Assembly (NCBI GenBank): GCA_037355855.1
Contig: CM074765.1
Coordinates: forward strand, 620,001-684,000
Direction of reading: 5' to 3'
From: Pseudo-nitzschia pungens
Lineage: Eukaryota; Bacillariophyta; Bacillariophyceae; Bacillariales; Bacillariaceae
DNA: 64,000 nt
Shown: positions 56,428-64,000 of the stretch, in pieces
Layout of the letters: each line of letters opens with the position of its first letter
Position numbering within the stretch: the stretch's first letter is position 1
Program-made: the position numbers and the translations under genes
The notes under the pieces: generated by a model
Database searches by the model: none
What the model was told of the DNA's origin: nothing
The model's input: only the letters and a program-made list of their open reading frames with translations

Positions 56428-57597
56428 CTATATTGGATCGGCCCTGAGTACAGTTCTACATGGGACGAAGGCGCTCATAATATAACAACCGTCGTATTTG
56501 GGATTCGAACAGCTGTGCAAGATGGTAGAGTTAAACAACAGTGCTTCCCCAGAACGTAGTGGAATTTTGATTCCGTACGTAGGGAATATAAAATAATATA
56601 TAACTTCATCGTCCTCTACCCCCTGGGGACCTACCACAGTCAAAAGACTGTAGTAATAGTCACGATCGGTATGGCATTTGGAGTGGTAATTCTTACCCGT
56701 TGAAAAGGCAAGATAGTGACTATCGCCGCCGACCGTTTCAAGTGTTGTTTGCCTCACCACCTGACGTATCACCGAAATTTCATGACCAAAATAATTCCGA
56801 ATCGGACGTATAGTATCCTCCAATTCGTTGACAATATGAGATGCAACCATGTTCAAATCTGCCTGTTTCCGTTCCCCCACATTCTTTTTGAACGCATACT
56901 GACCTATGCCACGACTTGCACGGTTGGGTCGAATACCAACAATGGCATACCCATCATCGACGCTACCACACTCGCATCCTCTTTCAACTGTTGGTTTCGC
57001 TGCAACAACATCTTCTGCAAACATTCTTGTGTATCCGATATTATTGGTTCCAGCCAGATGTTTTCTCGCTTCTGTTCTAGATGCTTTGGCAAATATTCGC
57101 AGTGATGGTTGCGATCGATCCACTGCAATTAGGTGGTTATCCTCTGTACTATCCATGGTCTCGAAAGGTTTCATCTTCGGTTGCGGATCAATAGACACAA
57201 CGTCATTCCATTCGTATTTGTTGGATTCAACTTTCTCTTTATCCCATTTCGTTACAAAAAATTTACCTTTGTAAAATAGATCGTTGTTGCTTACCCTCTT
57301 CAGCTGTGTTTTGACGACGTTATTGGATGTTGGTGAATGAGTAGGTTCATCGATTCTTGGTCTTATCCTAGCCACGTGTTTATAGGTGGTGTGGGTTTTC
57401 GACTTGGGTGGTGCATTTTTGATAAAATTGGATGTCATTCTTCTTCTCGCTTCCTTAGCAGCTTTCCTTTTGGCTTTTTTGTAGAGGCCTCTTTTGGACA
57501 TTTCGTTCCCTGTCATTGTTGTCGTGCCTTTGGCTTTTTTGTAGAGGCCTCTTTTGGACATTTCGTTCCCTGTCATTGTTGTCGTGCCTTTCTTCAT
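56428..57597 (-). CDS. 2-oxoglutarate/Fe(II) dioxygenase-like protein of the large element
   Basis: 389 aa from the ATG at 57597. The N-terminus is a perfect 20-aa duplication followed by a basic region (KRKAAKEARRR). The C-terminal third carries AFSTGKNYHSKCHTDRDYYYSLL, with a candidate iron-binding H309-x-D311. VIYYFIFPTYGIKIPLRSGEALLFNSTILHSC then holds the distal His361. These are the spacing and beta-strand pattern of the double-stranded beta-helix dioxygenases. K367 may replace the usual 2OG-binding Arg. TET/JBP-type DNA base oxidation would fit a transposon cargo, but prolyl-hydroxylase-like enzymes have the same core; the choice is inference. The middle region (ETMDSTEDNHLIAVDRSQ) is unassigned. 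The frame is intact. Confidence 0.55.
   Translation of the reverse strand: MKKGTTTMTGNEMSKRGLYKKAKGTTTMTGNEMSKRGLYKKAKRKAAKEARRRMTSNFIKNAPPKSKTHTTYKHVARIRPRIDEPTHSPTSNNVVKTQLKRVSNNDLFYKGKFFVTKWDKEKVESNKYEWNDVVSIDPQPKMKPFETMDSTEDNHLIAVDRSQPSLRIFAKASRTEARKHLAGTNNIGYTRMFAEDVVAAKPTVERGCECGSVDDGYAIVGIRPNRASRGIGQYAFKKNVGERKQADLNMVASHIVNELEDTIRPIRNYFGHEISVIRQVVRQTTLETVGGDSHYLAFSTGKNYHSKCHTDRDYYYSLLTVVGPQGVEDDEVIYYFIFPTYGIKIPLRSGEALLFNSTILHSCSNPKYDGCYIMSAFVPCRTVLRADPI
57471..57590. repeat. Exact 60-bp tandem duplication inside the dioxygenase-like gene
   Basis: 57471-57530 and 57531-57590 are identical. Sixty bases is twenty codons, so the reading frame is preserved and the protein's N-terminus is doubled. 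Lack of divergence indicates a recent event. Confidence 0.9.
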
Positions 57598-57599
57598 CG

Positions 57600-57800
57600 T
57601 GCCTTCCGCCCCTTCCGCTAATCGTCGTTGCGTCGTTTGCGTCGTCTTCGTTGCGTCGTTTGCGTCCGCTAATCGTCGTTGCGTCGTTTGCGTCCGCTAA
57701 TCGTCGTTGCGTCGTTTGCGTCGTCTTCGTTGCGTCGTTTGCGTCGTCTTCCTTGCGTCGTTGTCGTCTTCCGTTGTTGTCTTCCGTCGTCGTCTTCCCT
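57600..57800. repeat. CGTCGTTGCGTCGTTTGCGTC tandem repeats
   Basis: Units of roughly 33-36 bp made of GTTGCGTCGTTTGCGTC plus CGCTAATCGTC or GTCTTC follow each other directly upstream of the dioxygenase-like start. They may form its promoter or leader, or belong to an extended N-terminal exon. Confidence 0.75.
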
Positions 57801-57821
57801 GGTCGTATTCAATTCTTCCTC

Positions 57822-58244
57822 CTATGTCACGAAAACAAAAACTTCGTGGTCTTCGTGAAAGGTTAAATTGGGGATGAGTAATAATTCTAAAATCTTCCTA
57901 GGCGAAATCATCATCGTATTAGCGTACCTTTGTCCAAATGTTCGTCTAAATCGTCGTCTTTCGTCTTTGTCGTCTTCGGTTTTTGTCTCGTCTTCCGTTA
58001 TCGTCTCGTCTTCCGTTGGCGTCTCGTCTTCCGTTGTCGTCTCGTCTTCCGTTGTCGTCTCGTCTTCCGTTGTCGTCTCGTCTTCCGTTGTCGTCTGAAT
58101 GTCCGCTGCCGATGAATGTCCGCTGCCGATGTGTTCTTTTCTTCCTCCTATGTCACGAAAACAAGAACTTGCGCCTGTTGAAGTCCTACCGGCGATGGAT
58201 GCAGATTGATTGATTTCAAGACGTTTGGGGGCCAAGTCAAACAA
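57822..58244 (-). CDS. Possible small acidic-repeat ORF, doubtful
   Basis: 140 aa from an ATG at 58244. The centre is a hexapeptide TTTEDE repeated about six times, encoded by an 18-bp repeat (57985-58092). The flanks hold ordinary residues (FRDIGGRKEHIG, RTFGQRYANT). A GTACGC donor-like site follows FGQR near 57930, so this could be a first exon of the dioxygenase-like gene downstream. The sequence TCCTATGTCACGAAAACAA occurs at both ends (about 57822 and 58148), indicating a local duplication. It could equally be a chance frame in repeats. Confidence 0.3.
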   Translation of the reverse strand: MFDLAPKRLEINQSASIAGRTSTGASSCFRDIGGRKEHIGSGHSSAADIQTTTEDETTTEDETTTEDETTTEDETPTEDETITEDETKTEDDKDERRRFRRTFGQRYANTMMISPRKILELLLIPNLTFHEDHEVFVFVT

Positions 58245-58439
58245 TGTCTTTCAAGCGAACAATCTCTCGTCCATGCCATAGAGGTGCTTCTCCGTTTTTC
58301 AGACAAGGATATTTAAGGACTAAAGTACAATGAGCCAAGAGCCTACCGTAGGGGTTCTCTTCGTTCACAAGACGGAGTGCAATGAAGCAACTCTGCTCAA
58401 AATAAGTCGGATTCTGAATGAAAATAGGCGGTGATATGT

Positions 58440-58790
58440 GTAAAAAATGAGTTGTGATGCGAAAGAGTGATGCAAAAGAGTGATGCAAAAGAGTGATGCG
58501 AGGAAACACAGCAAAAATATGGTGAACACAGCAAAATATGGTGAACCACGAAATCGAAATCGAAATCGAAATCGAAAATGAATTGGAATTCGTTGGAGTA
58601 ATAAGGTAGGAAGTAATTTGTGTTTCTACCGGCCCTTACTAGTTTTCCTGTACAGTTTGTATTGGGAAATAAAATTTTTTTATTGGCTTAGTAAGGTAAA
58701 CCTTATTTATTCATTGGCTTGGGAAGGTATTTTTTCATTGGCTTAGGAAGGTATTTTTTCATTGGCTTAGGAAGGTAATCATGGAATCTA
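58440..58790. repeat. Short tandem repeats, three types
   Basis: AGAGTGATGCAAA occurs three times at 58465-58500. (GAAATC)n lies at 58552-58576. ATTGGCTTAGGAAGGTATTT units lie at 58680-58780, four copies of which one reads GTAAACCTTA. No gene is seen. Confidence 0.75.
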
Positions 58791-58869
58791 TTAGAAGCCA
58801 ATCAAAGATTCGGGTACAATTTGTACAGGGATATGTACTAGGAAAAGATATTTGTAAACATACAACATG

Positions 58870-59890
58870 TCTAGGGTGTTCCACGTGATTATTCAAAAAG
58901 GGTGTTCCCGACGGACAACGTGATTATTCAAAGAGGGTGTTCCAGAACAAAAAGGGTGTTCCAGAAGACAAGACAACGTGATTATTCAAAAAGGGTGTTC
59001 CCGACGGACAACGTCATTATTCAAAAAGGGTGTTCCCGAAGATAAGACAACGTGATTATTCAAAAGGGGTGTTCCCGAAGATAAGACAACGTGATTATTC
59101 AAAAAGGGTGTTCCCGAAGATAAGACAACGTGATTATTCAAAAGGGGTGTTCCCGAAGATAAGACAACGTGATTATTCAAAAAGGGTGTTCCCGAAGATA
59201 AGACAACGTGATTATTCCAAAAGGGTGTTCCCGAAGATAAGACAACGTGATTATTCCAAAAGGGTGTTCCCAAAGATAAGACGACGTGATTATTCAAAAA
59301 GGGTGTTCCCGAAGATAAGACAACGTGATTATTCCAAAAGGGTGTTCCCAAAGATAAGACGACGTGATTATTCAATAAGGGTGTTCCCGAAGATAAGACA
59401 ACGTGATTATTCCAAAAGGGTGTTCCCGAAGATAAGACAACGTGATTATTCAAAAAGGGTGTTCCCGACGGACAACGTCATTATTCAAAAAGGGTGTTCC
59501 CGAAGATAAGACAACGTGATTATTCAAAAAGGGTGTTCCCGAAGATAAGACAACGTGATTATTCAAAAAGGGTGTTCCCAAAGATAAGACGACGTGATTA
59601 TTCAAAAAGGGTGTTCCCGAAGATAAGACAACGTGATTATTCAAAAAGGGTGTTCCCGACGGACAACGTGATTATTCAAAAAGGGTGTTCCCGAAGATAA
59701 GACAACGTGATTATTCAAAAAGGGTGTTCCCGACGGACAACGTGATTATTCAAAAAGGGTGTTCCCGAAGATAAGACAACGTGATTATTCAAAAAGGGTG
59801 TTCCCGAAGATAAGACAACGTGATTATTCAAAAAGGGTGTTCCCGAAGATAAGACAACGTGATTATTCCAAAAGGGTGTTCCCAAAGAAA
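58870..59890. repeat. 39-bp satellite with a 35-bp variant, about 26 units
   Basis: The unit is GTGTTCCCGAAGATAAGA followed by CAACGTGATTATTCAAAAAGG. A shorter form has CCCGACGGACAACGT and lacks four bases. Variant units recur at intervals (58900s, 59000, 59465, 59660, 59730), giving a higher-order pattern. Because 39 is divisible by three, frames on both strands stay open for up to about 160 codons. I do not treat these as genes. Confidence 0.9.
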
Positions 59891-59910
59891 ATACAACCTG
59901 ATTGACCATT

Positions 59911-60513
59911 ATGTGCGACGCGACGGACGCGACAACGGGAACTGCAGGCCAAGATGAGATGAAGGTCATATTCATAAATAGACCTCATAGGTACAGCGCA
60001 CAAACCACCCGCACCACCCCATTCAGCTTCCATTTCGGAGAGGGAGTTTTTGGTACTTTGGATATTCATTTTGATCACAAAAATTATTGCGAGATCGAAG
60101 GTATTGACAGAGATCTGGAGACAGGTATGATTATTCGCAATGTAGAGTACAGGGATGACGGGTTCGAGGTTGTGGTCAAATACCCCAAAAGGGATGATAT
60201 AGGATATTTTGTACCGACGTACAGGATTACCTTCACGTTTGAGTTGAAGAAGGATGTTACTAATCCTATGGATCACCGGGATGCAAATTACATTGTAAGG
60301 TGCTACATGGGAAAAGAAATCGTCAGTGAGATCCGTATCGAGAATTACCTGCCTGAGGAGGTGAGGTTGATTATTGAACGTGGAGCCGTTATTCATTCGT
60401 TTCAAATGGACCGTTTTAAGTCGAAGATTTGTGTGGAGTGCGAATGTGTCAGAGGAGAAAATACCGGAGAAAAGGCCCCGAAAAAGGTGCAGATAAGGGG
60501 ACATATTAAATAA
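59911..60513 (+). CDS. Unrecognised 200-aa protein of the large element
   Basis: 200 aa from the ATG at 59911, immediately after the 39-bp satellite. The composition is protein-like. It begins with DEMKVIFINRP, then FSFHFGEGVFGTLDIHFDH and GFEVVVKYPKRDDIGYFVPTYRITFTFELKK. VRCYMGKEIVSEIRIENYLPEEVRLIIERG follows, and the end is basic. Alternating hydrophobic residues suggest a beta-sandwich. It is the only plus-strand gene inside the element. No family is recognised. Promoter activity from the satellite is conceivable because the array abuts the start codon. Confidence 0.55.
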   Translation: MCDATDATTGTAGQDEMKVIFINRPHRYSAQTTRTTPFSFHFGEGVFGTLDIHFDHKNYCEIEGIDRDLETGMIIRNVEYRDDGFEVVVKYPKRDDIGYFVPTYRITFTFELKKDVTNPMDHRDANYIVRCYMGKEIVSEIRIENYLPEEVRLIIERGAVIHSFQMDRFKSKICVECECVRGENTGEKAPKKVQIRGHIK

Positions 60514-60589
60514 TGACCGAGCGTCTACAACCCTTAACTTTAATGTACTGGCTTTATTGTACACGCTTTATTGTACTATGATCATGCGA

Positions 60590-62090
60590 CACCTGATGAC
60601 CCGACCCCGGCGGTAACCTTACCATAGTATCTTAGAAATGGTATCATGGTAGGTTATCATCTCCAGTATTTCGTAGCATTAACAACCCTAACCTTGTAGC
60701 ACTCAGCTACACTGTATTAATGCAGATGCTATCCGGGGTACATACAACTGGTACAAATCGTACACCACAACCCTAATATCTAACCCTAATGGTGCTAGCT
60801 AGATCGCGTGCGCATGTATTAACTCTAACGCGCTTGCCCTAACGCTAGCTCGTATTAGCGTTAGCTCGCTTAATAACTGCTGTTTGGGTCAGGTATCCGG
60901 TCATAGTACATATTGTACACCAATGACCCGACCCCGGCGGTAGCATAGTATCTTAGCAATGGTATCATGGTAGGTTAGCATCTCCAGTATTTCGTAGCAT
61001 TAGCAACCCTAACCTTGTAGCACTCAGCTACACTGTTACCAAATATCTGGTAAACAGATAGCGCTACAGCGCTACGATACAGAAATACGATACAGCGCTA
61101 CGGTACAGCGCTATCGACACGTTGCTGCTTGCCGCTTGCAGTCCCCCCCTGTATTATCGACGCGTTGCTGCTGCTTGCTGCTTGCTGTCCCCCCCCTGTA
61201 TTATCGACGCGTTGCTGCTGCTTGCTGCTTGCTGTCACTCCCCCCCTGTATTATCGATGCGTTGCTGCTGCTTGCTGCTTGCAGTCCCCCCCCTATATTA
61301 TCGACGCGTTGCTGCTGCTTGCTGCTTGCAGTCCCCCCCCTATATTATCGACGCGTTGCTGCTGCTTGCTGCTTGCTGTCCCCCCCCCCCTGTATTATCG
61401 ACGCGTTGCTGCTGCTTGCTGCTTGCTGCTTGCTGCCCCCCCCCCCCCTTGTATTATCGACGCGTTGCTGCTACAGCGCTACAGGGGAAACAGCGCTACA
61501 GGGGATACAGCGCTAAAGGGGATACAGCGATACAGCGATACAGCGATACAGGGATACAGCGATACAGGGATACAGCGATACAGCGATACAGGGATAGAGC
61601 GATACAGCGCTGCAACGCTACAGCGCTACAGGGGAAACAGCGATACAGCGCTACAGGGATACAGCGCTGCAGCGCTACAGCGCTACAGGGGATGAGCGCA
61701 GCTCAGCTCTGTATCGTATCGTGACAGCGCTCCGCTAACTCGTAAAATAACAGAGCTCTGTAGTTCCAGTACTGTATTCTACGGGTAGCGTAGTGTGTGC
61801 GGAGTAGCGTAGCGTAGCTCCGCTTATTAATTAGATTCAAAGGTGTGCTAGCGCGTTGGGTAACTGTCTGGGTCAGGTATCCGGTCATAGTACATATTAT
61901 ACACCAATGACCCGACCCCGGCGGTAGCATAGTATCTTAGCATGGTATCATGGTAGGTTAGCATTTTTCAGTATCTCGTAGCATTAGCAACCCTAACCCT
62001 GTAGCATTTAGCTACACCATAATAGGTGCTTTACTCGGGGTACGTACAATTGGTACAAATCGTACGCGACGGCCCTAGTAACTTCTGGTA
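60590..62090. repeat. Dispersed 110-130-bp repeat, three copies, with CCCTAA-like motifs
   Basis: A block starting TGACCCGACCCCGGCGGTA and running through GGTATCATGGTAGGTTA and GTAGCATTAGCAACCCTAACC occurs near 60597, 60922 and 61907. The first copy differs by AACC insertions. Telomere-like CCCTAA appears near 60770, 60785 and again at 63130, only one or two units each. These lie in the right subterminal region. Confidence 0.8.
61095..61470. repeat. About 47-bp tandem repeat with variable poly-C run
   Basis: Seven or eight units contain ATTATCGACGCGTTGCTGCTGC, then TTGCTGCTTGCTGTC, then a run of 6 to 12 C. The C-run length changes from unit to unit, shifting any reading frame, so the plus-strand open frames here are not credible. 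Confidence 0.85.
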
Positions 62091-63120
62091 GCATCCATAC
62101 TAAGCAGGGGATACAGCGCTACAGCGCTGCAGGGGATACAGCGCTACGATACAGCGCTACAGGAGGGGATACAGCGCTACAGCGCTGCAGGGGATACAGC
62201 GCTACGATACAGCGCTATAGGGGATACAGCGCTACGATACAGCGCTACAGGGGATACAGCGTTACAGGGGATACAGCGCTGCAACGCTACAGCGCTACAG
62301 GGGAAACAGCGATACAGCGCTACAGGGATACAGGGATACAGCGCTGCAGAGCTACAGCGCTACAGGGGATGAGCGCAGCTCAGCTCAGCTCTGTATCGTA
62401 TATCGTATCGTGACAGCGCTCCGCTAACTCGTAAAATAACAGAGCTCTGTAGCTCCAGTACTGTATTCTACGGGTAGCGTAGTGTGTGCGGAGTAGCGTA
62501 GCGTAGCTCGATACAGCGCTACAGCGCTACAGGGGAAACAGCGATACAGCGCTGCTCAGCTCAGCTCTGTATCGTATCGTGACAGCGCTCCGCTAACTCG
62601 TAAAATAACAGAGCTCTGTAGCTCCAGTACTGTATTCTACGGGTAGCGTAGTGTGTGCGGAGTAGCGTAGCGTAGCTCGATACAGCGCTACAGCGCTACA
62701 GGGGATACAGCGTTACAGGGGATACAGCGCAGCTGAGCTCTGTATCGTATCGTGACAGCGCTCCGCTAACTCGTAAAATAACAGAGCTCTGTAGCTCCAG
62801 TACTGTATTCTACGGGTAGCGTAGTGTGTGCGGAGTAGCGTAGCGTAGCTCGATACAGCGCTACAGCGCTACAGGGGATACAGGGATACAGGGATACAAC
62901 GATACAGGGATACAGCGCTGTAGCTCTGTATCGTATCGTGACAGCGCTCCGCTAACTCGTAAAATAACAGAGCTCTGTAGCTCCAGTACTGTATTGTACG
63001 GGTAGCGTAGTGTGTGCGGAGTAGCGTAGCGTAGCTCGATACAGCGCTACAGCGCTACAGGGGATACAGCGCTACAGCGTTACAGCGCTACAGGGATACA
63101 GCGCTACAGCGCTTCAGCGT
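61470..63120. repeat. GATACAGCGCTACAGGG array with five longer blocks
   Basis: A short unit (GATACAGCGCTACAGGG and variants) alternates with a block of about 150 bp. The block starts GAGCTCTGTATCGTATCGTG and runs through CCGCTAACTCGTAAAATAAC to GCGGAGTAGCGTAGCGTAGC. The block recurs near 61700, 62385, 62560, 62735 and 62925. This is the right subterminal region of the element. Confidence 0.85.
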
Positions 63121-63336
63121 TATAACCCATAACCCTAATGGTGGTTCAATAACGAATTTCGACCCCGGCTCTTAATTTTTCGACCCAAATATTCGAGTTT
63201 GGAGCAAAAAATTAATTTTTGGAGCAAAAAAATAAAAATTTGAGCTTAAGAAAGGCGCTTTCGCTCCAAATAATAAAAATATTGGAGCTAAAAACATCTA
63301 AAAAAAAAGAGGGGGGTGGTCGAAACGGGTCAAAAT

Positions 63337-63361
63337 GGTCGAAAATCAGTTATTAGACGTA
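63337..63361 (-). repeat. Right terminal inverted repeat
   Basis: The reverse complement matches 47312-47336 at 23 of 25 positions. Just inside it, as on the left, GGGTCGAAA-type motifs recur (63150-63185 and 63318-63345), consistent with subterminal binding sites. Confidence 0.7.
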
Positions 63362-64000
63362 TTGCATACAGCACTAAAATACTACATTATAATCCACTTC
63401 AGGTATAAAAGGACACTATACTACTTCACTGCAGGTACAAAAGGATCAGTCCATCAGGAGGGCATGATGAGATCATATGGTGTTCTAATTAGTACTACTA
63501 CGTGTCGTGAAGAAGAAAGAAAAAAGAGTGAGATCAGCTCCGGTCAATTCGGAGGGCATGATGAAAGGTGTTCTAATCATTTAGAAAGAAAAGACGAGTG
63601 AGCTGAGCTGAGCTGAGCTCTGTATCCATAGTACAGGAGGAACAGTGGAGCGACTTCTTACTGTCTCGTATCACAGTGTTTATCTACTGCATTTCGTGTT
63701 CGAGGATGTCGCGTGGTTCCTTGCTTGTTTGCTCGGGCTAACTACTGCAAGGTCGGGCATATGGTTCTAGACATGATTGTACTACTACGTACTGACGGCA
63801 CTCCACAGTCTCAACATGATTCTGTAGCTCGTAGTTCTTTCAAGCCTGTAATCATAATATGTTCAAAGCGGTGCTTCAGTAGAATCTGGTGTGCTACTAG
63901 CAGTAGTACTAGCTAACGGTAGGGTATGTAGCTCTGGTACATATCACCACGACGGGACCCACCAGCATCCTGTTCAGCATCCCCCATACCATCGTACGAA
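63362..64000. other. Right flank of the large element
   Basis: This holds two degenerate copies of a block containing GGAGGGCATGATGA...GGTGTTCTAAT (about 63457 and 63550). GAGCTGAGCTGAGCTGAGCTC at 63600-63620 resembles the GAGCTCTGTATC repeat inside the element. No supported gene is present; the short frames at 63335-63601 and 63713-63916 look random. Confidence 0.45.

Larger units (their letters stand above)
47312..63361. mobile_element. Candidate 16-kb DNA transposon with TIRs, transposase and dioxygenase-like cargo
   Basis: The ends are a 25-nt inverted repeat with 23 matches, shared motif ACGTCT(G/A)ATAACTGATTTT then (A/C)GACC. Inside lie a CACTA/Plavaka-like transposase, a coiled-coil accessory protein, a 2OG-Fe(II) dioxygenase-like gene and a 200-aa gene, plus at least eight tandem-repeat arrays. 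Base composition is clearly more AT-rich than the neighbouring host genes. The dinucleotide TA flanks both ends if the repeat is taken to begin at CGTCT, but that is ambiguous because TA is self-complementary. No longer target duplication is visible. The repeat pair could by chance belong to two separate small elements; the span and the transposase inside argue for one element. Confidence 0.65.

Noticed and set aside
58986..59700. Open frames of 155-160 codons on both strands across the 39-bp satellite
   Set aside because: They exist only because the unit length is divisible by three. Both strands are equally open, there is no independent start context, and shorter variant units break the frames.
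60768..60800. Telomere or interstitial telomere
   Set aside because: Only one or two CCCTAA units occur together, embedded in unrelated repeats.
61122..61724. Three overlapping plus-strand frames of 126-200 aa with Cys/Leu repeats
   Set aside because: They are translations of a 47-bp satellite with a variable C run. The frame would shift between units and the composition is not protein-like.
63335..63601. An 88-codon frame at the right end of the element
   Set aside because: It crosses the terminal inverted repeat and two degenerate direct repeats, and it shows no family resemblance.

Overview
The window looks like nuclear DNA of a photosynthetic stramenopile, most likely a diatom. Genes are compact and often intronless. 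The introns I can place are short (about 90-350 bp) with GT/AG ends. Many products are secreted or single-pass proteins with long Ser/Asp/Asn-rich tails. The recognisable set (PhoD phosphatase, SLC14-type urea transporter, RuBisCO-methyltransferase-like SET protein, folylpolyglutamate synthase) fits that group. I cannot name the species.

Layout. 1-2553: gene-poor, with a 38-bp minisatellite and three 95-bp inverted-repeat (MITE-like) elements. 2554-46255: host genes on both strands. In order they are a multi-pass membrane protein, a BTB-like protein, two single-pass receptor-like proteins (one at 7.2-8.8 kb, one at 13.8-18.2 kb), a two-exon secreted protein, a two-RRM nucleolar-type protein, a three-exon type I membrane protein, a SET-domain methyltransferase, a three-exon NAD(P)-binding Rossmann protein, a glycosyltransferase-like protein, a thioredoxin-like [2Fe-2S] protein, folylpolyglutamate synthase, PhoD, a urea transporter, and three members of one four-TM family (32.6, 37.2 and 45.7 kb).

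47312-63361 is a candidate 16-kb DNA transposon. A 25-nt imperfect terminal inverted repeat (23/25 matches) bounds it. It carries a 1052-aa CACTA/Plavaka-like transposase, a spliced 515-aa coiled-coil protein, a protein with a 2-oxoglutarate/Fe(II) dioxygenase-like C-terminus, and an unrecognised 200-aa protein. Much of the rest is tandem repeat. It is visibly more AT-rich than the host genes. A dioxygenase carried inside a transposon recalls the TET/JBP-bearing KDZ transposons of fungi; the parallel is an inference.

A second striking feature is that about 15 single-base frame changes across five host genes all need one nucleotide to be skipped (+1). One further gene has a single -1 change in an (AAAACG) repeat. 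Other long ORFs are intact. Consensus insertion errors are the simplest explanation, but the single polarity and the clustering deserve a check.

Many start codons were reset to the first in-frame ATG. No tRNA, rRNA or CRISPR locus was recognised.
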